A stretch of DNA of 64,000 nt from positions 4,797 to 68,796 of the forward strand of contig DASTMZ010000200.1 of NCBI GenBank assembly GCA_035713725.1. Reading direction: 5' to 3'. How positions within the stretch are numbered: the first letter of the stretch is position 1; each line of letters starts with the position of its first letter. A program made the position numbers and the translations under genes. Origin of the DNA: DASQPR01 sp035713725. Its GTDB lineage: Bacteria > Actinomycetota > Actinomycetes > Mycobacteriales > Micromonosporaceae. Below are positions 25,762 to 35,121 of this stretch, one piece after another. The notes beneath the pieces are model-generated. The model made no database searches, was not told the origin of the DNA, and was given only the letters and a program-made list of their open reading frames with translations.

Positions 25762-26688
25762 TCAGGAACTGGTCGTCGAGGGCGCCGGGCTGGGCGGGGT
25801 GCTGGGTGCCGACGGGGCGGCCGACGGGGTCGTCACGGTCGGTTCAACGGTCATCGTGCTGATCGTGACCGGCGTCTTCGGGGTGCCGTCGTGACTGCCG
25901 CCGGCGACGCCCGTCGTGCCGATCTTCGTCAGCACGTCGAGGCCGCTGGTCACCTGGCCGAACACGGAGTAGTTCGGCGGCAGCGTGGTGTCCTTGTAAA
26001 CCAGGATGAACTGGCTGCCGTTGGTGTTCGACTCCTGGTTCCACACCGCGACCGTGCCGGCCGGGTAGATGACCTCGCTCGCCGTCTGCCCACTCGCTGG
26101 CGGGCTGGCGCCCGGCGGTGTGGAGAACCCTAGCGGCGGGTTCTCGTCGTCGTAGGAGTAGCCCGGCCCACCGGTCGGGTCCGTCGACGACGGGTCACCG
26201 CATAGCAGGAAGAACGCGCTGTCGCCGTTGGTCAGGCGGGTGCATGCGGTGTTCGCGAAGAAGTTTTGGCTCGCCAGGTAGTCGAAGTTCGCGACCGTAC
26301 ACGGTGCGGCTTCACGATCGAGCGACGCGGTGATCACGCCGGCGCTGGTGTTCATCGTCATCGTCTCGGTGCCCGTGGTAGAGATCCCGGACGTCGGCGG
26401 CGTGCCCAGGTCTGACGAGGGGCTCGCCGCGTCGGACGCGGCCGGAACGGGCGCCCACACACAGGTGGTCGTGCTGTCCGCGGCGGTGTTGGTGGCCTTC
26501 TTCTTGCCGAACAGCGCGTTCCAGCCGCCCGCCGCGAAGAACACGCCGGCGGCGATGAGGAGGACCGCGAGCCCGGCGGCGGTCTGCGCCTGCCGCTGGC
26601 GGCGTTTGCGGAGCTTCGCGGCACGCCGGGCCTGCTGGCGTTCGAGCTTGGCCCGTGCGAGCATCCGCTCACGGTCCCTGGAAGCCAC
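25762..26688 (-). CDS. membrane-anchored cyclophilin-like protein (paralogue)
   Basis: The 308-residue protein repeats the plan of its neighbour: basic head, one membrane helix (about 38-58), and a cyclophilin-like domain. The active-site strand reads CTRLTNGDSAFFLLCGDP, where the usual His before the catalytic Arg is Thr, and NGSQFILVYKD replaces NGSQFFI. It ends in a Pro/Ser/Thr tail. Activity may be altered. GTG at 26688 has AAGGGAG upstream. The two genes form a tandem duplication in one transcript. Confidence 0.88.
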   Translation of the reverse strand: MASRDRERMLARAKLERQQARRAAKLRKRRQRQAQTAAGLAVLLIAAGVFFAAGGWNALFGKKKATNTAADSTTTCVWAPVPAASDAASPSSDLGTPPTSGISTTGTETMTMNTSAGVITASLDREAAPCTVANFDYLASQNFFANTACTRLTNGDSAFFLLCGDPSSTDPTGGPGYSYDDENPPLGFSTPPGASPPASGQTASEVIYPAGTVAVWNQESNTNGSQFILVYKDTTLPPNYSVFGQVTSGLDVLTKIGTTGVAGGSHDGTPKTPVTISTMTVEPTVTTPSAAPSAPSTPPSPAPSTTSS

Positions 26689-26994
26689 TTCGTGCTCCCT
26701 TTCAAGAACTGACGTGGCCGCCACGACCTGCGACAACGTGCTAAACGATCACGAGTGAGCGCCCGGCGAGGAGACCCGCCTGGACACAACCCGCCAGAGT
26801 GTACGGGCATTGTCTGGACATTAGATGTATGCGGTGCGTAAATGTGACCCCGATACTGCCGGCTCGACTCGCGACGTGACCACTCGCGCCGTCCCGACCG
26901 TGGCCGGCTAGGCTTTTCAGAGGTCGCATCGCGGGCGAAATCACCCGAGCGCCCTGCGTCGCACCGCCTGACCCGAGCCGAGAGGGGACCTCGC
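26689..26994. other. divergent intergenic region, cyclophilin / metallo-hydrolase
   Basis: This 306-base gap holds the promoters of two divergent genes. TAGGCT at 26909-26914 could be a -10 for the hydrolase. No coding frame, convincing -35 or inverted repeat was recognised, and no second control element was seen. Confidence 0.3.
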
Positions 26995-27684
26995 GTGTTC
27001 GTCACCGGCTTCCCCGCCGCGGCGTTCGACACGAACTGTTACGTCGCGGCGACCGCGCCCGGACAGGAGTGCGTGGTCATCGATCCGGGTATCGGCGTCG
27101 CCGACGCGCTCGACGAACTGTTGGCCACGCACCGGCTCCGGCCGGTCGCGGTCCTGCTCACTCACGGTCACCTCGATCACACGTTCTCGGTCGCGCCGGT
27201 GTGCGGCGCGCGCGGCATCCCGGCGTACGTGCACCCGGGCGACCGCGTGATGCTCGCCGATCCCGCCAAGGGGCTGTCGATGGATCTCGCCGACCTGTTC
27301 GGCGGCCGGCTGACGTACAGCGAGCCGGACGACGTCGCGGAGCTGGCCGACGGCCAGAGCCTCGAGATCGCCGGATTGTCGATCACGGTCAGCCACGCGC
27401 CAGGCCATACCGGCGGGTCGGTGTTGTTCCGTGCGCCCGGCGCCGACGCCCCGTGCTGCTTCACTGGGGACGTGGTGTTCGCCGGCTCGATCGGACGCAC
27501 CGACCTGCCGGGTGGCGACATGGCGGCGATGTGGGCGAGCCTTCGTGACAAGGTGCTCCCGCTGCCGGACGAAACCGTCTTGCTGCCCGGTCACGGCCCG
27601 TCCACGACCATCGGCCGGGAGCGCGGCACGAACCCGTATCTGCGGGAGGCGGCCGGCCTGTCGGCTCCGAACAGAGGCTGGTAA
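26995..27684 (+). CDS. metallo-beta-lactamase fold hydrolase, glyoxalase II-like
   Basis: The 229-residue protein has the zinc motif THGHLDH (about 57-63), further ligands in SHAPGHTGGS (about 135) and FTGDVVFAGSIGRTDL (about 155), and a terminal GHGPSTTIGRER. This is the pattern of the glyoxalase II/YcbL group, which cleaves S-lactoylglutathione-like thioesters (actinomycetes would use mycothiol). The actual substrate is unknown. It starts at GTG 26995 after GAGAGGGGACC and is followed 9 bases later by hisS. Confidence 0.88.
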   Translation: MFVTGFPAAAFDTNCYVAATAPGQECVVIDPGIGVADALDELLATHRLRPVAVLLTHGHLDHTFSVAPVCGARGIPAYVHPGDRVMLADPAKGLSMDLADLFGGRLTYSEPDDVAELADGQSLEIAGLSITVSHAPGHTGGSVLFRAPGADAPCCFTGDVVFAGSIGRTDLPGGDMAAMWASLRDKVLPLPDETVLLPGHGPSTTIGRERGTNPYLREAAGLSAPNRGW

Positions 27685-27693
27685 GCACCGAAT

Positions 27694-29028
27694 ATGACAA
27701 CGAAGATCACGCCGCTGTCGGGATTCCCGGAGTGGCTGCCGCCGCAGGTCATGGTGGAGCAGCAGGTGATCGGCCGATTGCGGCGCACCTTCGAGATCTA
27801 CGGCTTCGCGCCCCTTGACTTGCGCGCCGTCGAGCCGCTCGACCAACTTCTCCGCAAGGGCGACACGTCCAAAGAGGTGTACGTGTTGAGCCGCCTGCAA
27901 GCCGACACGGACGATACGTCGGACGGCTCGCTCGGGCTGCACTTCGATCTGACCGTGCCATTTGCGCGCTTCATTCTCGAGAACGCTGGACGCCTGCAGT
28001 TCCCGTTCCGCCGCTACCAGATCCAGAAGTCGTGGCGCGGTGAGCGACCGCAGCACGGCCGCTATCGCGAGTTCACACAGGCCGACATCGACGTCGTGGA
28101 CCGCGACACGCTCGGCTTCGACAACGAGGTCGAGATCCCGCTTGTGATCGGCGACGCACTGGCCGGCCTGCCGATCCCGCGCGTGACCGTACAAGTCAAC
28201 AACCGCAAGCTGTGCGAAGGTTTCTACCGCGGCCTGGGCCTCGGCGACCCGGCGGCCGCGCTTCGCGCGGTGGACAAGCTCGACAAGGTCGGGCCGGCCG
28301 GCGTCACCGAGTTGCTGGTCGCCACGGCCGGTGCCACCGACGCGCAGGCCAAGGCATGCATCGCGCTCGCGGACATCACGTCGGCGGATGCATCGTTCGC
28401 CGATGCGGTGGCCGCGATGGGCGTCCGTGACCCGCTGCTCGACGAGGGTCTCGACGAACTCGTACGCGTCGTCGAGGCCGCGCGCGAACACGCGCCGGGA
28501 CTGCTCGTGGCCCAACTGAAGATCGCTCGCGGCCTCGACTACTACACCGGCACTGTGTACGAGACCCTGATGGCCGGCTACGAGCAGTACGGGTCGATCT
28601 GCTCCGGCGGGCGATACGACAACCTGGCGTCGAGCGGCGACGTGACCTACCCGGGTGTCGGCATCTCGATCGGCGTCACCCGGCTGCTCGGCCTGCTCTT
28701 CGGCGCGAACGCGCTGACCGCGTCCCGGCACGTGCCGACGTGTGTGCTGATCGCGCTTCCGGACGAGGAGTCGCGGCCGGCGTGCCGGCGCGTCGCACAG
28801 GCGTTGCGGTCCCGTGGCATCGCGACCGAGGTCGCGCCGGAGCCGGCTAAGTTCGGCAAGCAGATCCGCTACGCGGACCGACGTGGCATCCCGTACGTCT
28901 GGTTCCCCGGCGTCGACGGCATGTCCGACCAGGTCAAGGACATCCGGTCGGGGGAGCAGGTGCAGGCCTCGGCGTCCGAATGGATGCCGCCGGCCGCCGA
29001 TCTCGAGCCGCAGATCGTGGCGTCCTGA
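27694..29028 (+). CDS. hisS: histidyl-tRNA synthetase
   Basis: The 444-residue class II synthetase has motif 2 (RYQIQKSWRGERPQHGRYREFTQ), the histidine-binding GLDYYTGTVYE block and motif 3 with SGGRYDNL. The anticodon-binding domain covers about 340-430. It charges tRNA-His. Sequence style is closer to the HisZ-free type used by actinomycetes with a rel-hydrolase-hisS-aspS order. The ATG at 27694 is the only good start. Confidence 0.95.
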   Translation: MTTKITPLSGFPEWLPPQVMVEQQVIGRLRRTFEIYGFAPLDLRAVEPLDQLLRKGDTSKEVYVLSRLQADTDDTSDGSLGLHFDLTVPFARFILENAGRLQFPFRRYQIQKSWRGERPQHGRYREFTQADIDVVDRDTLGFDNEVEIPLVIGDALAGLPIPRVTVQVNNRKLCEGFYRGLGLGDPAAALRAVDKLDKVGPAGVTELLVATAGATDAQAKACIALADITSADASFADAVAAMGVRDPLLDEGLDELVRVVEAAREHAPGLLVAQLKIARGLDYYTGTVYETLMAGYEQYGSICSGGRYDNLASSGDVTYPGVGISIGVTRLLGLLFGANALTASRHVPTCVLIALPDEESRPACRRVAQALRSRGIATEVAPEPAKFGKQIRYADRRGIPYVWFPGVDGMSDQVKDIRSGEQVQASASEWMPPAADLEPQIVAS

Positions 29029-29148
29029 TCGAGCCCCGCGCCGTGCCCCGGTCAGTTGCGGCGGCGCCGAGTCCAAGATCCGGGGGAGAGTTACAGTGAC
29101 CGCGAACGCCCGCGCCCGCACGGCGCGAGACCACGAGGAGCGCGTGAC

Positions 29149-31008
29149 GTGATCCGTACCCATGACGCTGGAAGCCTGCGCGCCGCGGACGCCGGAGTGA
29201 CCGTGGTGCTGGCCGGCTGGGTAGCGCGTCGGCGCGACCACGGCGGGGTCATCTTCGTCGACCTTCGCGACGGCTCGGGCGTTGCGCAGGTCGTGTTCCG
29301 GGAGTCGATGGCCGCCGCGCATTCGTTGCGCAACGAGTTCTGCGTCAAGGTCACCGGCACGGTCGAACGTCGTCCGGCCGGCAACGAGAACCCGGACCTG
29401 CCGACCGGCGACGTCGAGGTAATCGCGACCGAGCTGGAGATCCTCTCCGAGGCGGCACCACTGCCGATCCCGGTCGACGACCATATCGAGGCCGGCGACG
29501 ACATCCGGCTCAAGTACCGCTACCTCGACCTGCGCCGCGGCGGACCGCACCGGAACCTCGTGCTGCGCAGCCGCGCGAACCAGATCGCGCGCCGCGTGCT
29601 GCACGAACGGGACTTCCACGAGATCGAGACGCCGACGCTGACCCGGTCGACGCCGGAGGGCGCCCGCGACTTCCTGGTGCCGGTGCGGTTGCAGCCGGGC
29701 ACGTGGTACGCACTGCCGCAGTCGCCGCAGCTGTTCAAGCAGCTCCTGATGGTGGCCGGCATGGAGCGCTACTACCAGATCGCGCGCTGCTATCGCGACG
29801 AGGACTTCCGCGCCGACCGGCAGCCGGAGTTCACCCAGCTCGACATTGAGATGTCGTTCGTCACGCAGGACGACGTGATCGAGGTGGCCGAGTCCATCGT
29901 CGAGGCGATGTGGGCCGAGCTCGCCGGGTACGCGCTGCCGCGCCCGGTGCCGCGCATCACGTGGCACGAGGCGATGGACCGATACGGCTCCGACAAGCCG
30001 GATCTCCGGTACGGCGTCGAGCTGACCGATCTGACCGCCTACTTGCACGGTACCGAATTCCGTGTGTTCGCGAGCGCGCTCGACGCGGGCGGCTACGTCG
30101 GCGCGGTCGTGATGCCGGGCGGTGCCTCGCAGACCCGCAAGGAGCTGGACGGCTGGCAGGACTGGGCGAAGGCACGTGGCGCACGCGGACTGGCGTACGT
30201 CGTGCTGGACGCGGACACCGGCGAGGCACGTGGACCAGTCGCGAAGAACCTGTCCGACGCCCATCTGACCGGTCTCGCGGACGCGGTCGGTGCGAAGCCG
30301 GGCGACGCGGTGTTCTTCGCGGCATCGGCCCGGCGACGCGAGGCGCAGGAATTGCTCGGTGCGGCGCGCATCGAGATCGCTCGTCGTGCCGGCCTGGTCG
30401 ACGAGAGCGCGTGGGCGTTCTGCTGGGTCATCGACGCGCCGATGTTCGAGCCGGCGATCGACGACAACGGCGTGCACGTCGGGTGGGCCGCCGTACATCA
30501 TCCGTTCACGTCACCGAACGGCGAGTGGATCGACCGCTTCGAGCAGGCGCCGGACGCGGCGTTGGCGTACGCGTACGACATCGTCTGCAACGGCAACGAG
30601 ATCGGTGGCGGCTCGATCCGTATCCACCGCGCCGACGTACAGCGCCGGGTCTTCGCCACCCTGGGCATCTCCGACGAGGAAGCGGCCGACAAGTTCGGCT
30701 TCCTGCTGGAGGCGTTCAAATACGGCCCACCGCCGCATGGCGGCATCGCCTTCGGTTGGGACCGCGTGTGCATGCTGCTCGCCGGTGAGGACTCGATACG
30801 CGAGGTGATCGCGTTCCCGAAGACGCGCGGCGGCTTCGATCCGCTGACGTCGGCGCCCACGTCGATCACGGCGGAGCAGCGACGCGAGGCCGGCATTGAC
30901 GCAAAGCCGAAGCTCGGTGCCGACCCGGCCGGCGCAGGACCGGTCGGCGCTGGACCGACTGGCGCCAGTACGGCTGGTGGCGCGGCGCGGGTCGAGTCGA
31001 CGCCATAG
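29149..31008 (+). CDS. aspS: aspartyl-tRNA synthetase
   Basis: The 619-residue enzyme has the N-terminal OB anticodon domain (VVLAGWVARRRDHGGVIFVDLRDGSG), class II motifs (ARDFLVP, RCYRDEDFRADRQPEFTQLD, and the C-terminal GWDRVCMLLAGEDSIREVIAFPK), and the bacterial GAD insert. GTG at 29149 is preceded by GAGGAG. The C-terminal 40 residues are an extra Ala/Gly/Pro tail with repeats of GAGP-type, not part of the catalytic core. Whether it also charges tRNA-Asn was not judged. Confidence 0.96.
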   Translation: MIRTHDAGSLRAADAGVTVVLAGWVARRRDHGGVIFVDLRDGSGVAQVVFRESMAAAHSLRNEFCVKVTGTVERRPAGNENPDLPTGDVEVIATELEILSEAAPLPIPVDDHIEAGDDIRLKYRYLDLRRGGPHRNLVLRSRANQIARRVLHERDFHEIETPTLTRSTPEGARDFLVPVRLQPGTWYALPQSPQLFKQLLMVAGMERYYQIARCYRDEDFRADRQPEFTQLDIEMSFVTQDDVIEVAESIVEAMWAELAGYALPRPVPRITWHEAMDRYGSDKPDLRYGVELTDLTAYLHGTEFRVFASALDAGGYVGAVVMPGGASQTRKELDGWQDWAKARGARGLAYVVLDADTGEARGPVAKNLSDAHLTGLADAVGAKPGDAVFFAASARRREAQELLGAARIEIARRAGLVDESAWAFCWVIDAPMFEPAIDDNGVHVGWAAVHHPFTSPNGEWIDRFEQAPDAALAYAYDIVCNGNEIGGGSIRIHRADVQRRVFATLGISDEEAADKFGFLLEAFKYGPPPHGGIAFGWDRVCMLLAGEDSIREVIAFPKTRGGFDPLTSAPTSITAEQRREAGIDAKPKLGADPAGAGPVGAGPTGASTAGGAARVESTP

Positions 31009-31086
31009 CGCCACACGACACGTACGTGTGAACCGTTTGTATTGCGGGTAGTAGCGAGCGCCCCTACTACCCATCGGAGCGCACAC

Positions 31087-31248
31087 ATGCTTGCCGTCAT
31101 CGCCGCGATCCTTTTCGGGCTCGCGCTGCTGTTCAACCTCACGAGTACGCACCTCGGCAGCATCAGCATCGTCGACCTGGAACTCGCCGGACTGCTGTGC
31201 TTCGCGCTGCACTTCGCCTGGACCAAGGGCCGCGCCTGGCGGCGGTGA
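31087..31248 (+). CDS. 53-residue two-helix membrane protein
   Basis: The small protein (MLAVIAAILFGLALLF...) has two hydrophobic segments, about 2-18 and 28-45, with a short polar loop and a basic C-terminus (TKGRAWRR). Proteins of this type are widespread in actinomycetes without known role. A CGGAGC ribosome-binding site lies before ATG 31087; a longer frame from GTG/ATG upstream lacks one. The stop is embedded in the first unit of a 17-base tandem repeat. Confidence 0.6.
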   Translation: MLAVIAAILFGLALLFNLTSTHLGSISIVDLELAGLLCFALHFAWTKGRAWRR

Positions 31249-31299
31249 CCCGGATGCGGCGGTGACCCGGATGCGGCGGTAACCCGGATGCGGCGGTAA
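31241..31299 (+). repeat. 17-base tandem repeat, about 3.5 units
   Basis: GGCGGTGACCCGGATGC occurs at 31241-31257 and 31258-31274, then once with one change at 31275-31291, and a partial unit at 31292-31299. The first unit carries the stop of the 53-residue gene. Too short and too few for a CRISPR array. Confidence 0.92.
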
Positions 31300-31383
31300 C
31301 CGACGAGCCGGTTCGTGCTGTCGGGTCCGCGACCTTGGCTGTGAGCCGGGACTTTGCCGCCGGGCGGCGTCGGCGTCAGCCGG

Positions 31384-31396
31384 TAGTCTTGCCGCG
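31384..31396 (+). promoter_or_regulatory. candidate leaderless promoter of rarA
   Basis: TAGTCT (31384-31389) fits the -10 pattern TANNNT and lies exactly 7 bases before the rarA ATG, with no ribosome-binding site between. Transcription would begin at or next to the ATG, as in leaderless mRNAs frequent in actinomycetes. No clear -35 is seen. Confidence 0.4.
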
Positions 31397-32995
31397 ATGG
31401 ATATCGAGCCGGGCCCGGAGGGCGACGGCCTCTTCGTGATCGACCGTGATGCGGCCGATCGCGCGGGGGACTCGCCACGGGGCGAGGCGCGCGCCACGAA
31501 CCGGCGCGCACCGGCGCATTCCGGACCAGGCGTCGACGCGATCGGATTCGGCGAAGTGCGGCCGGACGCGCCGCTGGCCGTACGCATGCGGCCCGAATCG
31601 ATCGATGAGCTGATCGGGCAGGATCATCTGCTCGCGCCCGGCGCGCCGCTGCGCCAGCTCGTGGAGAGCCCGACGCCGGTGTCGATCATCCTGTGGGGAC
31701 CACCAGGCTCCGGCAAGACCACGATCGCGCACCTGGTGGCGACCGCGACCGACCGGACGTTCGTCGCGCTCTCCGCGCTCAATGCCGGCGTCAAGGACGT
31801 CCGAGCGGTGATCGATGCGGCCCGTGCGCAGCGACGGCGCGGCGGAGCGCCAACCGTGCTGTTCATCGACGAGGTGCATCGGTTCTCCAAGACCCAACAG
31901 GACTCGCTGCTCGCCGCGGTCGAGGACCGCACGGTTACGCTGCTCGCCGCGACCACGGAGAATCCGTACTTCTCGGTTATTTCGCCGCTGCTGTCGCGCT
32001 GTGTGCTTCTCACGCTGCGAGCACTCGACGACGAGGCAGTGCGCACCCTGGTGCAGCGCGCGATCTCCGACCCACGTGGTCTGGGTGGTGCCGTCGCGGT
32101 CGATCCGGACGCGGAAGCCCATATGGTACGGCTGGCCAGCGGCGACGTACGCAAGGCGCTGACCGCGCTGGAGGCCGCCGCGGCGTCGGCCACGGCACGG
32201 CGGACGCCGGGCGACTCAGCGGTCGTCATCGACCTTGCGACCGCGGAGCGGGCGGTGGACATCGCCGCCGTGCGCTACGACCGGGACGGCGACGAGCACT
32301 ACGACGTGATCAGCGCGTTCATCAAGAGCATGCGGGGCTCGGACGTCGACGCCGCGCTGCATTATCTGGCGCGCATGATCGTCGCCGGCGAGGATCCTCG
32401 GTTCATCGCACGGCGTCTCGTCATCTTCGCGAGCGAGGACATCGGCATGGCCGACCCGAGCGCGCTTGCCACCGCGACCGCCGCCGCGCAGGCGGTGGCA
32501 CTGATCGGGCTCCCCGAGGCACAGATCAACCTCGCGCACGCGACGATCCACCTCGCCACCGCGCCGAAGTCCAACGCGGTGATCGTGGCGATCGGTGAGG
32601 CGACCGCGGACGTCCGTGCCGGTGCTGCCGGACCCGTGCCAAAGGCGCTGCGTGACGCGCATTACCCCGGGGCACGCGGACTCGGCCACGGCACGGGCTA
32701 CCGCTACCCGCACGATGATCCACGAGGTGTGCTGACGCAGCAGTACGCGCCGGATGACGTCGTCGGGCGCGACTACTACCGCCCCGTCGGCCACGGCGCC
32801 GAACGGGACGTAGCCCAACGAATGCCGCGCCTTCGCCGGATTGTGCGCGGCGAACCATCGGGCACAATCGGAGCAGGCACTCCGGCGACAGACGCCGGCG
32901 AGCGCCCGCCGGCCGTGGACGCCGGCGACGAGCCGGATTGGCCGGCGGATCAGAACGCGGATCGGATCGCACCGGGAGAGGAGGAGCGGGGATGA
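31397..32995 (+). CDS. rarA: replication-associated recombination protein A (RarA/MgsA AAA ATPase)
   Basis: The 532-residue clamp-loader-like AAA+ ATPase has PLAVRMRPESIDELIGQDHLL, Walker A WGPPGSGKTT (about 98-106), Walker B LFIDEVHRFSK and the C-terminal domain with HYPGARGLGHGTGYRYPHDDP. RarA acts at stalled replication forks. An N-terminal 50-residue and a C-terminal 80-residue low-complexity extension flank the conserved core. No ribosome-binding site precedes the ATG, and a -10 lies 7 bases before it. The stop overlaps the start of the next gene. Confidence 0.94.
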   Translation: MDIEPGPEGDGLFVIDRDAADRAGDSPRGEARATNRRAPAHSGPGVDAIGFGEVRPDAPLAVRMRPESIDELIGQDHLLAPGAPLRQLVESPTPVSIILWGPPGSGKTTIAHLVATATDRTFVALSALNAGVKDVRAVIDAARAQRRRGGAPTVLFIDEVHRFSKTQQDSLLAAVEDRTVTLLAATTENPYFSVISPLLSRCVLLTLRALDDEAVRTLVQRAISDPRGLGGAVAVDPDAEAHMVRLASGDVRKALTALEAAAASATARRTPGDSAVVIDLATAERAVDIAAVRYDRDGDEHYDVISAFIKSMRGSDVDAALHYLARMIVAGEDPRFIARRLVIFASEDIGMADPSALATATAAAQAVALIGLPEAQINLAHATIHLATAPKSNAVIVAIGEATADVRAGAAGPVPKALRDAHYPGARGLGHGTGYRYPHDDPRGVLTQQYAPDDVVGRDYYRPVGHGAERDVAQRMPRLRRIVRGEPSGTIGAGTPATDAGERPPAVDAGDEPDWPADQNADRIAPGEEERG

Positions 32996-35121
32996 CGCGC
33001 CAAGAGCGACCGTCGGACGCCGAACGGCCGCTCCCGCCCTCCCCGCGCAGCGGATACGACCGCGACTACGACGGCGACGGTGACACCGGTGCCCATCACG
33101 CGACGGGGCAGCACCGCGTGGCCGACGACGTGACCGCGTCCTACCCAGAGGTCGCGGCCGGTGGCGACCGCCGCGGTCGCCTCGGGTTGGGCGGTGATCA
33201 GCCGGACGCCGTGCCGCCGCGCCGTCGGCGTGGCGCGCCGCCCACGCTTGGCATCCCCATCCCTCCGCCACCGATCACCAAGGAGCTGGTCAGCGACGAC
33301 GCGCCAAAGCCGAGTGGTTTCGTCGCGCCGCTGCGTGGTGGGCTGGATCCGTTGTCCGGCGCCGACGGGTCGGCATCGGACCGGCCGCGGCACACCGAGC
33401 GGCTGGATGTTCGCGGCGAGCGACGGCCAGACGCTGGTCGCCATGACGCCACGCCGGATGGCGGCGACGGGCGCGACGCATCCGGTCCGCATTCCCGGAT
33501 GCTGGACATCTTCGGCTTCGGCCCCGGACACCGTCGTGAGGGCGACCCGGGTGCGGAGCCAGCGGGACGGTTCTCCGGTTTTCGCGGTCTGCGCCCGACG
33601 GGCGGGCCGCGTAGTCCCGATGCGCCGCCTGAAGAGGACGCGGCCGGCCGTCGCCGCACCGGCGGACGACGGCCCACCGGTGACCGTCGTCCGGACGATC
33701 TGTCCGCCCACGATCAGTCGGGCGAGCTGCGCGGCATCGGCGCATTCCGCTCCAACGGGCTGCGTTTCGGACCCGGCCGGATCGGCGACGCGCTGCGGTC
33801 ACGCGGCACCGGTCAAACCGGCGCGAACCCACGCCAACGATTCGGCGGCGTGCCCGAGGACGGATCGAGTGGCGCCCCGTCGGCCGACGGTCGCGCCGAG
33901 GGCGGGATGGATGGCATGCGCGGTCGCGGCGGACCACGTCGCGGTCGTGATCGGGACGGCGCCGCGGGGCTGGATGGCCATGACGGTGGGCCGGTGCGAG
34001 CCGGCGCCGGGCGCCCATCCGGCGCGGGCCGCTTCGGCCGCTTTGGGTCCGGCGGTGATCGTGGTGCCGCGGGCGGCATGGCCCCGCCGGGCGGTGGCCC
34101 GAGCGGTGCGATGCCGCAGGGTGGACCGATGCCGCCGGGCGGACCGATGCGTCCTGGTGGCGGTCCGAGCGGTGCAATGCGACCCGGTGGTGGCCCGAGC
34201 GGTGCGATGCCGGCCGCCGGTCCGATGGCGCCACGCCCGGTGTCACCAGGTAACGGCGTCCCACCCGGTCCGCCCGGTCGCCAGACCGGTTCGTTCGCCC
34301 CGGCCACCGGTGGGTTTCCCGCCGCGCCGCCGGGCGCACCGATGTCGGGGCCCGGCGGAGCACCGGGCGGCCGAGGCATGCCGGTCTCTCCCGCGCCCGC
34401 GACGCAGCCGTACGCACACCGGGTCACGGCCGCAATGCCGACACCGACGGGCGGGTTCGTCGCGAGCGACCCGGGTGCGCCGAGGTACCCGGACGGGTCG
34501 ACCGACACCATCGCACCGCGCGACGCCGCCACCGGTACCCGGACCCAGCGCAACGTGCGATACGCGAACCAGGTCCATCGCCGGACTTCTCAAGGGATGA
34601 TCGTCGCGGTGTTCACCATCGTGATCGTGCTGCTCGGCGCGCTCCCGGGATACCTCCTGCTTGCCGAACACAGTTCAAATCGCGACTTCGCGTCCATTGG
34701 CGCGCTGCACCTACCGTCGTGGGCCACGCTGAGTCCGGTCGACCACACCAGTGGCAACCACTGGTGCGTCTCCGCGTGTCTGAAGAGTGACCGAACGACG
34801 GCGTCGACGCACTCGGTGACCGACACCGCGACGGCGTACGCGGACGCACTACGCGCGGCCGGCTGGACGCCCGCGCCCCGCAACGCTTGCCCACCGGCGA
34901 CCGACGGCGCCAAACAAAGTTGTTGGGTGCTGGACCGCGAACAGATCAACGTGCTCGTGTCGACCGCGTCGTGCGCGGCGCCGCCGCCCCCGACCACTGA
35001 GCCGGGCCTCACTGCGCCGGCCCTGCCGCCGACGGCGCCGTCACCCTCAAGTGGATGCTCGCCGACGACGGTCACCGTCTCGTTGTTCGACCGCATCGAT
35101 CTGCGGACCGCTCAGTCTTAA
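32992..35121 (+). CDS. large low-complexity membrane protein of unknown function
   Basis: The 709 residues are not recognised as a family. Residues 1-520 are disordered and rich in Gly, Pro, Arg and Asp, with tandem blocks such as PPGGPMRPGGGPSGAM repeated near 365-410. One membrane helix (about 536-557, MIVAVFTIVIVLLGALPGYLLL) is followed by about 150 extracytoplasmic residues with five or more cysteines and a Pro/Ser-rich stretch. ATG at 32992 overlaps the rarA stop and has GAGAGGAGGAGCGGGG before it. Translation coupling to rarA is likely, but its role is unknown. Confidence 0.7.
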   Translation: MTRQERPSDAERPLPPSPRSGYDRDYDGDGDTGAHHATGQHRVADDVTASYPEVAAGGDRRGRLGLGGDQPDAVPPRRRRGAPPTLGIPIPPPPITKELVSDDAPKPSGFVAPLRGGLDPLSGADGSASDRPRHTERLDVRGERRPDAGRHDATPDGGDGRDASGPHSRMLDIFGFGPGHRREGDPGAEPAGRFSGFRGLRPTGGPRSPDAPPEEDAAGRRRTGGRRPTGDRRPDDLSAHDQSGELRGIGAFRSNGLRFGPGRIGDALRSRGTGQTGANPRQRFGGVPEDGSSGAPSADGRAEGGMDGMRGRGGPRRGRDRDGAAGLDGHDGGPVRAGAGRPSGAGRFGRFGSGGDRGAAGGMAPPGGGPSGAMPQGGPMPPGGPMRPGGGPSGAMRPGGGPSGAMPAAGPMAPRPVSPGNGVPPGPPGRQTGSFAPATGGFPAAPPGAPMSGPGGAPGGRGMPVSPAPATQPYAHRVTAAMPTPTGGFVASDPGAPRYPDGSTDTIAPRDAATGTRTQRNVRYANQVHRRTSQGMIVAVFTIVIVLLGALPGYLLLAEHSSNRDFASIGALHLPSWATLSPVDHTSGNHWCVSACLKSDRTTASTHSVTDTATAYADALRAAGWTPAPRNACPPATDGAKQSCWVLDREQINVLVSTASCAAPPPPTTEPGLTAPALPPTAPSPSSGCSPTTVTVSLFDRIDLRTAQS

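Noticed and set aside
26941..30501. Open frame of 1186 codons on the minus strand
   Set aside because: It is antisense to the metallo-hydrolase, hisS and aspS, all of which have clear family motifs. Long antisense frames are expected at this GC content.
31241..31299. Possible CRISPR array
   Set aside because: Units are 17 bases, directly abutting, without spacers.
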